In this document: one piece after another, positions 43,549-51,553 of the stretch
Numbering within the stretch: position 1 is the stretch's first letter
Layout of the letters: the number at the start of each line of letters is the position of its first letter
NCBI GenBank assembly: GCA_964387685.1
Contig: CAYLXK010000003.1
Location: forward strand, 62,001-126,000
Direction: 5' to 3'
Origin: Bryobacter sp964387685
GTDB taxonomy: Bacteria; Acidobacteriota; Terriglobia; Bryobacterales; Bryobacteraceae
DNA: 64,000 nt
Translations under genes and position numbers: made by a program
Notes under the pieces: model-generated
What the model was told of the DNA's origin: nothing
Databases searched by the model: none
Seen by the model: the letters and a program-made list of their open reading frames with translations, nothing else

Positions 43549-44748
43549 ATGCATCGACGCCTATTTCTCGGAATGAGCCCCGCAGCCCCGCTGCTGGCGC
43601 AGAAGCAGACTGCGGAAGAAGACGAAGCCTATTGGCTGCGCCTGCGGCGGGAGCAATTTCTGCTGCCGGAATGGCGCGCTTATCTAAACACCGGCAGCGT
43701 CGGCAGCGCACCGCGGCCGGTGCTCCAGGCGATGAGCGAATACATGGAGCGGGGTGCGTCGTACTCTAAGGACGAGTATCCACGCTGGGGCTACGAAGCC
43801 ATGGATTTTCACCGGAGCCTGATCGCCGATTTCGCCGGGGCCAGCAAAGAAGAAATCGCGCTCACGCATAACGCGACCGAGAGCATGAGCTTGATTGCCA
43901 ACGGGCTGGATCTCAAGGCGGGAGACGAGGTATTGATCAGCGATCAAGAGCACCCCTCAGGCCGCGGATGTTGGCAACTGAAACAGGCGCGTGTAGGAAT
44001 TCGAATCCGGGAGGCCAGAATCCCGATTCCCCCACGAAATTCAGACGAAATTCGCAACGCGCTGCTTGGGTCGCTGCGGCCGGAAACGAAGGTCCTTTCT
44101 TTTTCGGGAATCACAACCCACACGGGCCTCTTACTGCCAATTCGGGAGATCTGTAAGGCAGCCCGGGAACGGGGCATTATCACGGTGGTGGACGGCGCGC
44201 ACCTGCCGGGGCAGGTGCCGTTTAGCCTAGGTGAGTTGGGCTGTGATTTCTTTGCCGCGAGTCTGCATAAATGGCTGCTGACGCCACCCGGCTGCGGGTT
44301 TCTCTATGTGCGCCGGGAATTGCAGGAGCGCTTTTGGCCGACGATTGTGGTGGAAGGCTGGCAAAACCAGAAGGACGCACTGAAGTACATGCAGTTGGGG
44401 TGCAACAATCGGGCGGAATGGGAAGGCGTGGCGGCGGCGCTTCGCTTCTATCGCGAGGTAGGCGTCGAGCGGATCCAGACGCGGATCCATGCTTTGGCGC
44501 GGCGCGCCCAGGCCCAGGCGAAGGAAATTCCTTATCTACGCCTGCTCTCGGCGGAAGATCATTCGCTGTATGGCGGCATGATTGCATTTGAGCTTCCGGG
44601 AAAAGACTATGCCCCGCTTTGGAAGCGGCTAGCGGAACAAAAAATCTGGACCTTGCGCGGCCCAAAGATACGGGTGTCGTGTCATATTCATACGCGTCCC
44701 GCCGATTTGGATCTTTTGTTTAGGACGGTGCGAGAGGTGTTTGGCTGA
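43549..44748 (+). CDS. Class V aminotransferase family protein
   Basis: The 399-aa PLP enzyme has the small N-terminal domain (YLNTGSVGSAP), HNATESM, VDGAHLPGQVPFSL (Asp binding the PLP ring) and the Schiff-base Lys241 in SLHKWLLTPPG. It resembles cysteine desulfurase or isopenicillin-N-epimerase-like enzymes (GFLYVRRE), but no catalytic cysteine loop can be assigned. The first 18 residues (RRLFLGMSPAAPLL) look like a degenerate export signal. The 3' end overlaps the convergent response-regulator gene by 29 nt. Confidence 0.87.
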   Translation: MHRRLFLGMSPAAPLLAQKQTAEEDEAYWLRLRREQFLLPEWRAYLNTGSVGSAPRPVLQAMSEYMERGASYSKDEYPRWGYEAMDFHRSLIADFAGASKEEIALTHNATESMSLIANGLDLKAGDEVLISDQEHPSGRGCWQLKQARVGIRIREARIPIPPRNSDEIRNALLGSLRPETKVLSFSGITTHTGLLLPIREICKAARERGIITVVDGAHLPGQVPFSLGELGCDFFAASLHKWLLTPPGCGFLYVRRELQERFWPTIVVEGWQNQKDALKYMQLGCNNRAEWEGVAAALRFYREVGVERIQTRIHALARRAQAQAKEIPYLRLLSAEDHSLYGGMIAFELPGKDYAPLWKRLAEQKIWTLRGPKIRVSCHIHTRPADLDLLFRTVREVFG

Positions 44749-45442
44749 GACGCAACCGGTAGCCGACACCGCGGATCGTCAATAGATGCTGGGGATGGGC
44801 GGGATCTGTCTCAATGTAGCGCCGCAGGCGAACGATGAAATTGTCGATGGCCCGTGTGTCGGTATCTTCGTGTACGCGCCAAACTTTTTCGAGCAACTCC
44901 GCCCGGCTGACGACCTGGTCCTCGCGTTCCAAGAGATAGCGCAATAGATTCGCCTCCATTAGGGTCAAGGATTGGACTTCGGTAGGTCCATGGATCTCGA
45001 GGCTCTCGAAATCAATCCGGCGTCCGTTAATCCGAAGTTCCAGAGGAATCTTGGATTCATCCGGCTGCGTGAGCCACTCTTTGCGTCGCAGCAAAGCCTT
45101 GATGCGGGCCAAGAGCACGGAAAGCTCAAACGGTTTCGCGAGATAGTCATCGGCCCCGGAGGCAATTCCGCGGACCACATCGTCGGGGCGCCCCCGCGCC
45201 GTCAACATCAGCGTGGGCAGGAAATGCCGGGTGGCACGCAATTGTGCCATAACCTCGAAGCCATTTAGGCCCGGTAACATGACGTCGAGGACTAGCAGGT
45301 CGAAGTCCGCCCCGCCGGCGAAGCGTTCCAATGCCTCTTCTCCCGTCTCCCGGACCTCAACCTCGAAACCCTCGGCTTCTAGATTGAATCGCAAGCCCTC
45401 CGCCAGGTGTTGCTCGTCTTCTACCACCAGAACCCGCATCAT
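44720..45442 (-). CDS. OmpR/PhoB-family response regulator
   Basis: The 240-aa protein has a receiver domain (acidic E9/D10 region, phospho-acceptor Asp53 in LVLDVMLPG, switch Lys in AKPFELSVL) and a C-terminal winged helix (EANLLRYLLEREDQVVSRAELLEKVW, ending VRGVGYRL-type as IRGVGYRL). ATG at 45442 overlaps the kinase stop (ATGA), so both are co-translated. Confidence 0.95.
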   Translation of the reverse strand: MMRVLVVEDEQHLAEGLRFNLEAEGFEVEVRETGEEALERFAGGADFDLLVLDVMLPGLNGFEVMAQLRATRHFLPTLMLTARGRPDDVVRGIASGADDYLAKPFELSVLLARIKALLRRKEWLTQPDESKIPLELRINGRRIDFESLEIHGPTEVQSLTLMEANLLRYLLEREDQVVSRAELLEKVWRVHEDTDTRAIDNFIVRLRRYIETDPAHPQHLLTIRGVGYRLRLSQTPLAPS

Positions 45443-46365
45443 GCAGACCCCGCAGAAAACTCGCTGGCCAATTCGAGGGTAAAAACACTCCCTTTGCCCG
45501 TCCCTTCACTTTGCGCGTAGACGCGGCCGCCGTGTTTGCGGGCCACGCTGCGGACAATAAAGAGGCCGAGGCCGGTACCCTTGACGCGCGAGGCGACCGT
45601 GGACGGAATCCGGTAGAAACGGGAGAAAATGCGCTTCAATTCGCGATCGGCAATGCCGACGCCTTGATCTCTTACCCGCACAGCGAGGCGCCGGGAGTCC
45701 ATCCGCTCCAGTTCGACCAGCACCTTCACCTCGGAGCCGGAGTACTTTATTGCGTTATCCAGCAGGTTCGCCACTGCACTCTTCAGTTCCTGCCAATCGC
45801 CCACGACCGTTGCGCGGTCTCCCGTAGGCAACTTCTTTTGGAAGCAGAGACGGTCTTCAGCCAAATGGTGACGGGAGCGGGCCACCTCGAGGCATTCGCC
45901 GATGAGCTCGGCCATCGCGATTTTTTCCTTGGACGCTCCGCGCCGGTTCCCGACGCGGCTAGCCTCCAGGACCTGTTCAATCGTGCCCAACAGGCGATTG
46001 GAATCGTCGAGCATGATCCGGTAGAATTCCCGTTTTTTTGTCTCGTCGATTTCGCGCTGTTGCAAGGTTTCAAGATAGAGCTTGATGGAGGCGACGGGGG
46101 TCTTCAACTCGTGGGTGACCGCATTGAGAAAAGCGTCGTGTTGTTCGTTCTTGCGGATTTCCCGGACGAGAAATATGGTGTTCAAGACCAAGCCCGCGAT
46201 AACCACCAAGAAGAAGATGATCCCGAGGCCGAAGAGGGCGGGCGTTCGCCAATTCAGCACGATCCAGCCCACATTGAGGGCCAAGGTAAGGGCGATTAAG
46301 ACCACGCCAAAGAGGCTGAAAAACACGACTTGACGGCGTCGGCCGGGCATCGTCATATCTTCCAT
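45439..46365 (-). CDS. Membrane sensor histidine kinase
   Basis: The 308-aa kinase has two membrane segments (about 13-33 and 44-66) with almost no periplasmic loop, so it senses within the membrane or through partners. The DHp domain has HELKTP (phospho-acceptor His85); the ATPase part has NLLDNAIKYS, DQGVGIADREL and GTGLGLFIV. It pairs with the downstream regulator at 44720. The envelope signal is unknown. Confidence 0.94.
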   Translation of the reverse strand: MEDMTMPGRRRQVVFFSLFGVVLIALTLALNVGWIVLNWRTPALFGLGIIFFLVVIAGLVLNTIFLVREIRKNEQHDAFLNAVTHELKTPVASIKLYLETLQQREIDETKKREFYRIMLDDSNRLLGTIEQVLEASRVGNRRGASKEKIAMAELIGECLEVARSRHHLAEDRLCFQKKLPTGDRATVVGDWQELKSAVANLLDNAIKYSGSEVKVLVELERMDSRRLAVRVRDQGVGIADRELKRIFSRFYRIPSTVASRVKGTGLGLFIVRSVARKHGGRVYAQSEGTGKGSVFTLELASEFSAGSA

Positions 46366-46415
46366 CTAACACGAAAGCGGACCGCGGTGCGGCGGCGGCG
46401 GGCCCGCGGCCGGAC

Positions 46416-48122
46416 TCAGATCTCGGCTTGAAGCGCTTTGGCCACTTCCTGTAGCACCCCAGCCCAATCGCCGGGCATCGATTGCCGGAACAAGCGGGCG
46501 CTGGGATACCAAGGCGAGTCTGAGCGGTCCAGCATCCAGCGCCAATCTGGGGCATAGGGCAAGAGCAACCAGACCGGTTTTCCCAGCGCTCCCGCCAGGT
46601 GCGCCACCGCCGTATCGACGGAAATCAGCAGATCTAACTGAAGGAGCGCGGCCGCCGTGTCGCCAAAATCGCGAAAAAGCCGTCCCAGGTCGGTAAGGCC
46701 GGGGGGAATTCGCTGGCTGTCCGTTCCTTTTTGAAAGCTCAGGAAATGAATTCCCGGCGCGCCGACCAGGGCCGGAAGTTGTTCGGGAGGAAGCGAGCGG
46801 TGCCGGTCGTTCTGGTGCTTCGGGTTACCCTGCCAGACGAGACCGACTTTGCGGCCAGGCGGCAAATGGCGAAAGAGGTCCTTCCACTCGGCAACGGTCT
46901 CGGGGTCGACCGACAGATAGGGTATGTCGCAGGGGATACTGGCCTCCTCCGTTTGGAAATGGTAGGGCAGACTGGGAAAAGGCACGTGCCAATCCCCGAT
47001 TTCGAGGTCATTCAGTTGATGAACGCACGCGCCGAGGCCGGGTACTCGTTTGAGCAGGGGCACGAGGCTCGCTTGGCAGAGCACGTCGACGCGCATGCCG
47101 CTGCGTAGAAGCGGATGCAGGTAGCGGGCAAACTGAATCGTGTCGCCGAGGCCTTGTTCATGATGGACCAGAATCCGGGCGCCGGCGCGCAATTCCCCCG
47201 TCCAGCGGGGAACGTTCCAGGCCCGCAGCCCCACTTCGTGTTGCACCAGCCGATGTTCATAGCCCAGCCATCCGGATTCGTAGTCGCCGCTCAGGAGGCT
47301 GGCGAAGCCCAGGTTCCAGGGTGCTTCCTTGTGGGAGGCCTGCCGCGACAGGGCAAGCGCGTATTGAAAGCGCGCTTCGTCGAGGCGATTCTGCTTCAGG
47401 TAACAGTTGCCGAGGTTATTGTGGGCCTCGGCAAATTCCGGATGTTTGGCCACCAGGCGCTCGTACAGCGCCGCGGCTTCGAGCATCCGGTCTTGGTTCT
47501 GCAACAAGAGAGCGAAGTTGTAGAGAGCGTCGCGATAGTCGGGCTTAGCCATTAAGGAACGGCGGTAGGAACTTTCGGCTTCCGCCAGCATGCCGCGCGC
47601 GTGTTCAATCAGCGCCCGGTTATTCCAGGCCTCCGCATACTGAGGCCGGCGAGAAACGGCCTCCGTGTAGGCCAGACAGGCTTCGTCCAGGCGCGAAGAC
47701 ATGGTGTGCAAGACGCCCAGGTTGAACCAAACCTCCGCCTGGGAGGGATCCCGCACAAGAATGGCTTCGTATTCCCGTTGGGCCTCCCGGGGGCGGTTTT
47801 CGAGGTGGTAGAGGTTGGCTAAGGCCAGGCGCAGGTCCAGGTCTTCGTGTTCCCGGAGGGCCTGTTCCAGGCAAAGCAGCGCCCGGCCGTTGTCCCCCAT
47901 GCGCGAGAAAGTTTCCGCCAATTGGACGCAATAGCGCGGTTCGGGCCCCTGCAATTGGATGGCCTTGCCGAAGAAGGTAGCCGCATCCTGGTAGGAACCG
48001 CTTTGCAAAGCGATTTGCCCGAGCGCGCCGTAGCAGGATCCGTCCGAGGGATTGCGTTCGAGGCGCTCAAGCAAGGCTTCGCCCTGCGATTCCATTTGCC
48101 GCACGGCAGCATGGCTAGTCAT
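46416..48122 (-). CDS. TPR-glycosyltransferase, likely flagellin-modifying
   Basis: The 568-aa protein has about seven TPR units in the first 280 residues (for example AEVWFNLGVLHTMSSRLDEA, AEAHNNLGNCYLKQNRLDEA), then a GT-B-like C-terminal half with VHHEQGLGDTIQFARYL and SVDTAVAHLAGALGKPVWLLLP. This is the architecture of the TPR glycosyltransferases that decorate flagellin in other bacteria. AGGAG lies 8 nt before the ATG at 48122. It follows the flagellin gene directly, after a terminator, which supports a role in flagellin O-glycosylation. The sugar is unknown. Confidence 0.85.
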   Translation of the reverse strand: MTSHAAVRQMESQGEALLERLERNPSDGSCYGALGQIALQSGSYQDAATFFGKAIQLQGPEPRYCVQLAETFSRMGDNGRALLCLEQALREHEDLDLRLALANLYHLENRPREAQREYEAILVRDPSQAEVWFNLGVLHTMSSRLDEACLAYTEAVSRRPQYAEAWNNRALIEHARGMLAEAESSYRRSLMAKPDYRDALYNFALLLQNQDRMLEAAALYERLVAKHPEFAEAHNNLGNCYLKQNRLDEARFQYALALSRQASHKEAPWNLGFASLLSGDYESGWLGYEHRLVQHEVGLRAWNVPRWTGELRAGARILVHHEQGLGDTIQFARYLHPLLRSGMRVDVLCQASLVPLLKRVPGLGACVHQLNDLEIGDWHVPFPSLPYHFQTEEASIPCDIPYLSVDPETVAEWKDLFRHLPPGRKVGLVWQGNPKHQNDRHRSLPPEQLPALVGAPGIHFLSFQKGTDSQRIPPGLTDLGRLFRDFGDTAAALLQLDLLISVDTAVAHLAGALGKPVWLLLPYAPDWRWMLDRSDSPWYPSARLFRQSMPGDWAGVLQEVAKALQAEI

Positions 48123-48137
48123 AAAGGGTCTCCTGGC

Positions 48138-48185
48138 AAAAAAAGCCTCCGGGCGGCCCAGCCAGAGGGCCTGGCCGCCGGAGGC
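48138..48185 (-). terminator. Intrinsic terminator after flagellin
   Basis: On the minus strand a GC-rich stem (arms GCCTCCGG and CGGAGGC with an extended CGGCC/GGCCG part and one bulged base) spans 48185-48145 and is followed by seven T (48144-48138). It ends the flagellin transcript and lies just before the glycosyltransferase gene. Confidence 0.9.
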
Positions 48186-48231
48186 AACAAGTTACGTTAG
48201 TCTTGCGACGAACCGATTAGGAGACCTCGGT

Positions 48232-50616
48232 TTAGCCTCGGAGCAGGCTGAGGACCTGCTGCGGGGCGGAGTTAGCCTGGGCCAGGGCGGCAATGCCGGC
48301 CTGCAGGGAAATCTGCGCCTTGGTCAGATTCGCGGCTTCTTGGGCCAGATCCGCGTCGCGGATGCGGCTCTCGCTCGCCGCGAGATTGGTCAATTGGCTT
48401 TGGGCCAGGTTGACGGCGAAGCTGAACTGGTTTTGACCGCGGCCGACGACGGCTTGGGATTGTCCCAGTTTGGAAACGGCGTCGCTCAAGGCGGTTACGG
48501 CAGCTTGGGCGTTTTCTTGGGTCGCGATGTCCGAGGTGGCTCCGCCCGCGGCGGCCGTGCTGGTGGCCACGGTGCCTTGGCCCGTGGTGATGCCGGCGGC
48601 GCCGGAGCTGTTGGAACCCACTGAGACTTTAAACTGCGGCAGCGTGCTCAGGAAGCGGATCTTTTCCGTACCCGCGTCGTTTTGCTTGACGGCCACAATC
48701 TTCTTCAGCGTGTCGTTGTTGGATTGCGCGATCTGCGTGTTGATGGCGTCAATGGTGTCGTCGATAGACAAGCCATTGCGGGCCGTCGAATCGTTGCGCA
48801 GCACCACTGCCAGATTCTGCTGGCTGCCGGCGCTGTCCGTTGCGCTCAGCGTAATCGTCTGATCGTCATTGGCGTAGTTCACGCCGCTGAAGCTCAGCAG
48901 CGCCGACTGCTGTGCGCCGCCCGAGTTAAAGGTGCTGGCGGTCGCGCCCAGGGACGAAGACGTGATGGTTGTGCCGACGGCACCGGCGCCGCGCGCCACG
49001 GTCGCGAATCCGAAGTTGGTCGTTGCCGAGTACGCTTCGTCTACCCGGAAGTCCGAATTATATTGCGAGCGGAGCTGCACTTGGCCGCCATTGGCCGTGG
49101 CATAGAGGCCCAGGGCCGAGGCCGAGGCGCTCGCCGCGAAAGCGGCATTCAGGTTGGCGACACCCGCCGCTACGTTGGCGCCGGTGTTGGCCGTGATATC
49201 GAAGCTGGAACCGTCGCCGAGCGCAATGCGCAGCGTCGAGTTGCCGGGGGTGCCGGTCTGGTAGTTGCTGCCGGTAATGTCGTTCGAATTGAAGGTCGTC
49301 TGCGAGGCTTGGCGGAAAGAAGTACCGAAGCCGAGCGCATTCTGCGAATCCCCGAGCGTTTGAATCGAGAACTTCTCGCCCTGGGCGTTGGTGAGGCTCA
49401 GAGTCTGGCCGCCGGTGAAGTTAGCGCCCACTTCGATGCCGGCGGCTTGCAAGGCGGAATTGTTGGTGATCTGCGAACTCAGGTCCGCGACGACGTTCGT
49501 GTAAGTCGTCGAGCCGCCCGTGATGTTCAGGGTGAGGTCAACGGGGCTGGCCAAACCGCCGCCGTTGATGCGGACGATGATGTTGCTCGCCGTGGCCGCC
49601 GAAGCCGCCGTGAGGGACGCGCCGCCCGCGGTGACCGTACCCGCCAAGTCGACACCGGTCGTGCCGGCGGAAAAATTGCCCAACAGCGCATTGGCCGTGC
49701 GGTCCCCGGCGGCCACCTGGAAGGCCGTGTTGGGGCTGGTAAAGGCCAGCGACTGCTTACCCGTGGCGCTGTCGGTAACGACGCTCGCCTTGATGCCGGA
49801 ATTCTTAAAGGCCGTCGCCGCCTGGCTCGCCCCGTTGCCGGCCGCGTCGATCGCCGCGTTGACCGCGGTGGCCAAGGTGGCCGTGTCGGTGACGCCGCTC
49901 AGATTGACGCTGACGTCCACGGCGTTATCGTCGGAAAAGCCCGAACCGCGGAACGTGAACTGCGTGAAGCCGCCCTGGGCCTGGGAACCCTGGTTGGTCG
50001 CATCGGCGAGAATATTGGCCACCGAAGTCGAGGACCCGGTCCCAATGTCCGTTCCGGCCACGCCGGTCGCCTGCACGCCCTTCAAGCCCAAGCTCTTGGC
50101 ATCCACCGTCGAGTTGGAAAGATCCACGGAAACGCTGCCGTTGGTAATGGCCGTGATGCCGCCCGAAGTCTTGCCGCCGCCGATGAACACCGAAAGCGAT
50201 TTGGCGAAACTGCCGCCCGCATCCAAACCAATGGATTGGGCTTGGCGGTCGATTTCGTCGATCACGCTCTTGAACTCGTCGTTGAGCACGGAACGGGAGC
50301 CGGTAAAGGTACCCGAGGCCGATTGCGTAGCGAGAGTCCGGGCGCGATCAAGCAGCTTGGAAATGTTGTTGATGCCACCGTCGATGATTTGCAGCTGGCT
50401 CAGACCGTCGTTGGCGTTCCGGATGCCTTGGGTGAGCACGCTCTGGTCGCTGCGCAGTCCGTTGGCGATGGCCAAGCCGGCGGCATCATCGCCCGAGTTT
50501 ACGATGCGGAGGCCCGAGGTGACGCGATTAATGGTTTTACCCTGAAAATCGCTGGTGGAATTGATATAGCTTTGCGCCTGCAAAGACGCAATGTTGGTAT
50601 TGATCGAAAAACCCAT
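48232..50616 (-). CDS. Flagellin, very large (794 aa)
   Basis: The filament protein has conserved D0/D1 domains at both ends: MGFSINTNIASLQAQSYINS through GLAIANGLRSD and LLDRARTLATQSASG (about 1-140), and the C-terminal SRIRDADLAQEAANLTKAQ to QQVLSLLRG (about 745-794). Between them lie some 550-600 residues of Thr/Ser/Ala/Gly-rich beta-type repeats with flagellin-IN-like stretches (such as INGGGLASPVDLTLNI), typical of variable surface domains. AAAGGAG lies 8 nt before the ATG. It is roughly twice the common length. Upstream fliW and csrA and the leader structure suggest CsrA-controlled translation. Confidence 0.95.
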   Translation of the reverse strand: MGFSINTNIASLQAQSYINSTSDFQGKTINRVTSGLRIVNSGDDAAGLAIANGLRSDQSVLTQGIRNANDGLSQLQIIDGGINNISKLLDRARTLATQSASGTFTGSRSVLNDEFKSVIDEIDRQAQSIGLDAGGSFAKSLSVFIGGGKTSGGITAITNGSVSVDLSNSTVDAKSLGLKGVQATGVAGTDIGTGSSTSVANILADATNQGSQAQGGFTQFTFRGSGFSDDNAVDVSVNLSGVTDTATLATAVNAAIDAAGNGASQAATAFKNSGIKASVVTDSATGKQSLAFTSPNTAFQVAAGDRTANALLGNFSAGTTGVDLAGTVTAGGASLTAASAATASNIIVRINGGGLASPVDLTLNITGGSTTYTNVVADLSSQITNNSALQAAGIEVGANFTGGQTLSLTNAQGEKFSIQTLGDSQNALGFGTSFRQASQTTFNSNDITGSNYQTGTPGNSTLRIALGDGSSFDITANTGANVAAGVANLNAAFAASASASALGLYATANGGQVQLRSQYNSDFRVDEAYSATTNFGFATVARGAGAVGTTITSSSLGATASTFNSGGAQQSALLSFSGVNYANDDQTITLSATDSAGSQQNLAVVLRNDSTARNGLSIDDTIDAINTQIAQSNNDTLKKIVAVKQNDAGTEKIRFLSTLPQFKVSVGSNSSGAAGITTGQGTVATSTAAAGGATSDIATQENAQAAVTALSDAVSKLGQSQAVVGRGQNQFSFAVNLAQSQLTNLAASESRIRDADLAQEAANLTKAQISLQAGIAALAQANSAPQQVLSLLRG

Positions 50617-50636
50617 GATTCACTCCTTTGTGTCAG

Positions 50637-50659
50637 CATCCGAAAATCCTTTCCGGATG
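50637..50659 (-). promoter_or_regulatory. Flagellin leader hairpin with GGA loop, probable CsrA site
   Basis: Read on the minus strand, CATCCG (50659-50654) pairs perfectly with CGGATG (50642-50637) around the loop GAAAGGATTTT. A GGA exposed in a hairpin loop is the hallmark of CsrA binding. A second GGA lies in the flagellin SD (AAAGGAG) about 13 nt downstream, so one CsrA dimer could bridge both and block translation. Confidence 0.65.
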
Positions 50660-50702
50660 GGCCGCACTCTCGGCTTAAGGCCTTGATTGCTTCCACTGGC
50701 AC

Positions 50703-50729
50703 TTATCGGGGTGACTGCGGAGGCCTTGA
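50703..50729 (-). promoter_or_regulatory. Sigma-28 (FliA)-like flagellin promoter
   Basis: On the minus strand TCAAGGCC, then exactly 11 nt, then CCCGATAA. The FliA consensus is TAAAGTTT-N11-GCCGATAA: the -10 matches 7 of 8 and the -35 matches only in T-AAG. Transcription would start near 50694 and give a leader of about 78 nt containing the GGA hairpin. Confidence 0.55.
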
Positions 50730-50815
50730 GAGGGAATCTTGACCTAGACGGCAGCGCTCTAATCCGCGCGCCTGGTTGGGAGTAGGGGAAAGTACGGTCA
50801 GGGCCACGCCGGCAA

Positions 50816-51052
50816 CTACTCGCCTTCGCCCCGCAGCTTCTTCAACGTTTCTTCGAGCGCCACTCCTTCACCGCGTTGTGCCGAAGCGAGATTGGCCTCG
50901 CGGGTGCTGGCGATTTCCTTGCGCAGAATCGGCACCTCGCGCGGCGCACGGATGCCAATCTTTACTTGCCCCCCCTCGATTTCGAGGATCTCGACTTCGA
51001 TCTGGTCCCCAATCAGAAAGGATTCTCCAGTGCGTCGGCGGATGACCAGCAT
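50816..51052 (-). CDS. csrA: Carbon storage regulator CsrA
   Basis: CsrA is a small dimeric RNA-binding protein that blocks translation by binding GGA motifs. The 78-aa protein starts MLVIRRRTGESFLIGDQIEVEIL and contains the RNA-contact RAPREVPILRKEI, all canonical, with a slightly extended charged C-terminus. It starts directly at the fliW stop (51053/51052), so the two are co-translated and FliW can control its partner stoichiometrically. Confidence 0.97.
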   Translation of the reverse strand: MLVIRRRTGESFLIGDQIEVEILEIEGGQVKIGIRAPREVPILRKEIASTREANLASAQRGEGVALEETLKKLRGEGE

Positions 51053-51499
51053 TTAGGCCACCCCGCCGAACAAGGGCTGACGCGCGGAGTAAACTTTGTC
51101 CTCACGCACCGCCTGCACACCCAGACCCAGATCCCGCCGCAGGACAATTGGTCCTAAGAGGTTGGCCGTGGGCGCATCCTGCTTTTCAAAGCAAAGAATG
51201 GCAAACCACTCAAGAACCGTGCCTGGCGCGGCTCCCCCGGGGGGCATAGCCAAGGCCTCGCGATCGGCGTGACTTAGCGTTCCTTCATAGTGGGGGTCCA
51301 CAAGCCCGATGGGAACGCAGATAAACGACAAATCCCCTCGCCGGGCACTCTGCAGGAAACAAAGGGGACGGCTAGCGTCGGCCTCAATCAGTAAAAATTC
51401 GTGCTCGCCCTCGAAACCCGGCAGACCCGCTGGGAACTCGATTACTTCTTGCTCGTCGTAGCGGACAAGCCCGAAACGCGGCGTCTCAATCACGCGCAT
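51053..51499 (-). CDS. fliW: Flagellar assembly factor FliW
   Basis: FliW binds either CsrA or flagellin: when flagellin accumulates, FliW is taken up by it and CsrA is freed to repress flagellin translation. The 148-aa beta-barrel protein has the conserved IEFPAGLPGFEGEHEFLLIE (about 19-38) and the later LCFLQSARRGDLSFICVPIG. I use ATG 51499 (MRVIETPRFG); the longer frame upstream is unlikely because it enters the divergent gene. Confidence 0.95.
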   Translation of the reverse strand: MRVIETPRFGLVRYDEQEVIEFPAGLPGFEGEHEFLLIEADASRPLCFLQSARRGDLSFICVPIGLVDPHYEGTLSHADREALAMPPGGAAPGTVLEWFAILCFEKQDAPTANLLGPIVLRRDLGLGVQAVREDKVYSARQPLFGGVA

Positions 51500-51553
51500 C
51501 CTAGGTCTTATCGGTGCGCCGACGGCGTTTTTGAGCCAGTTAGGAGGGGATTT

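Noticed and set aside
48682..50742. 686-codon open frame antisense to flagellin
   Set aside because: It mirrors the flagellin coding strand, has low-complexity Arg/Gly composition and no start signal; it is a by-product of GC-rich codon use.
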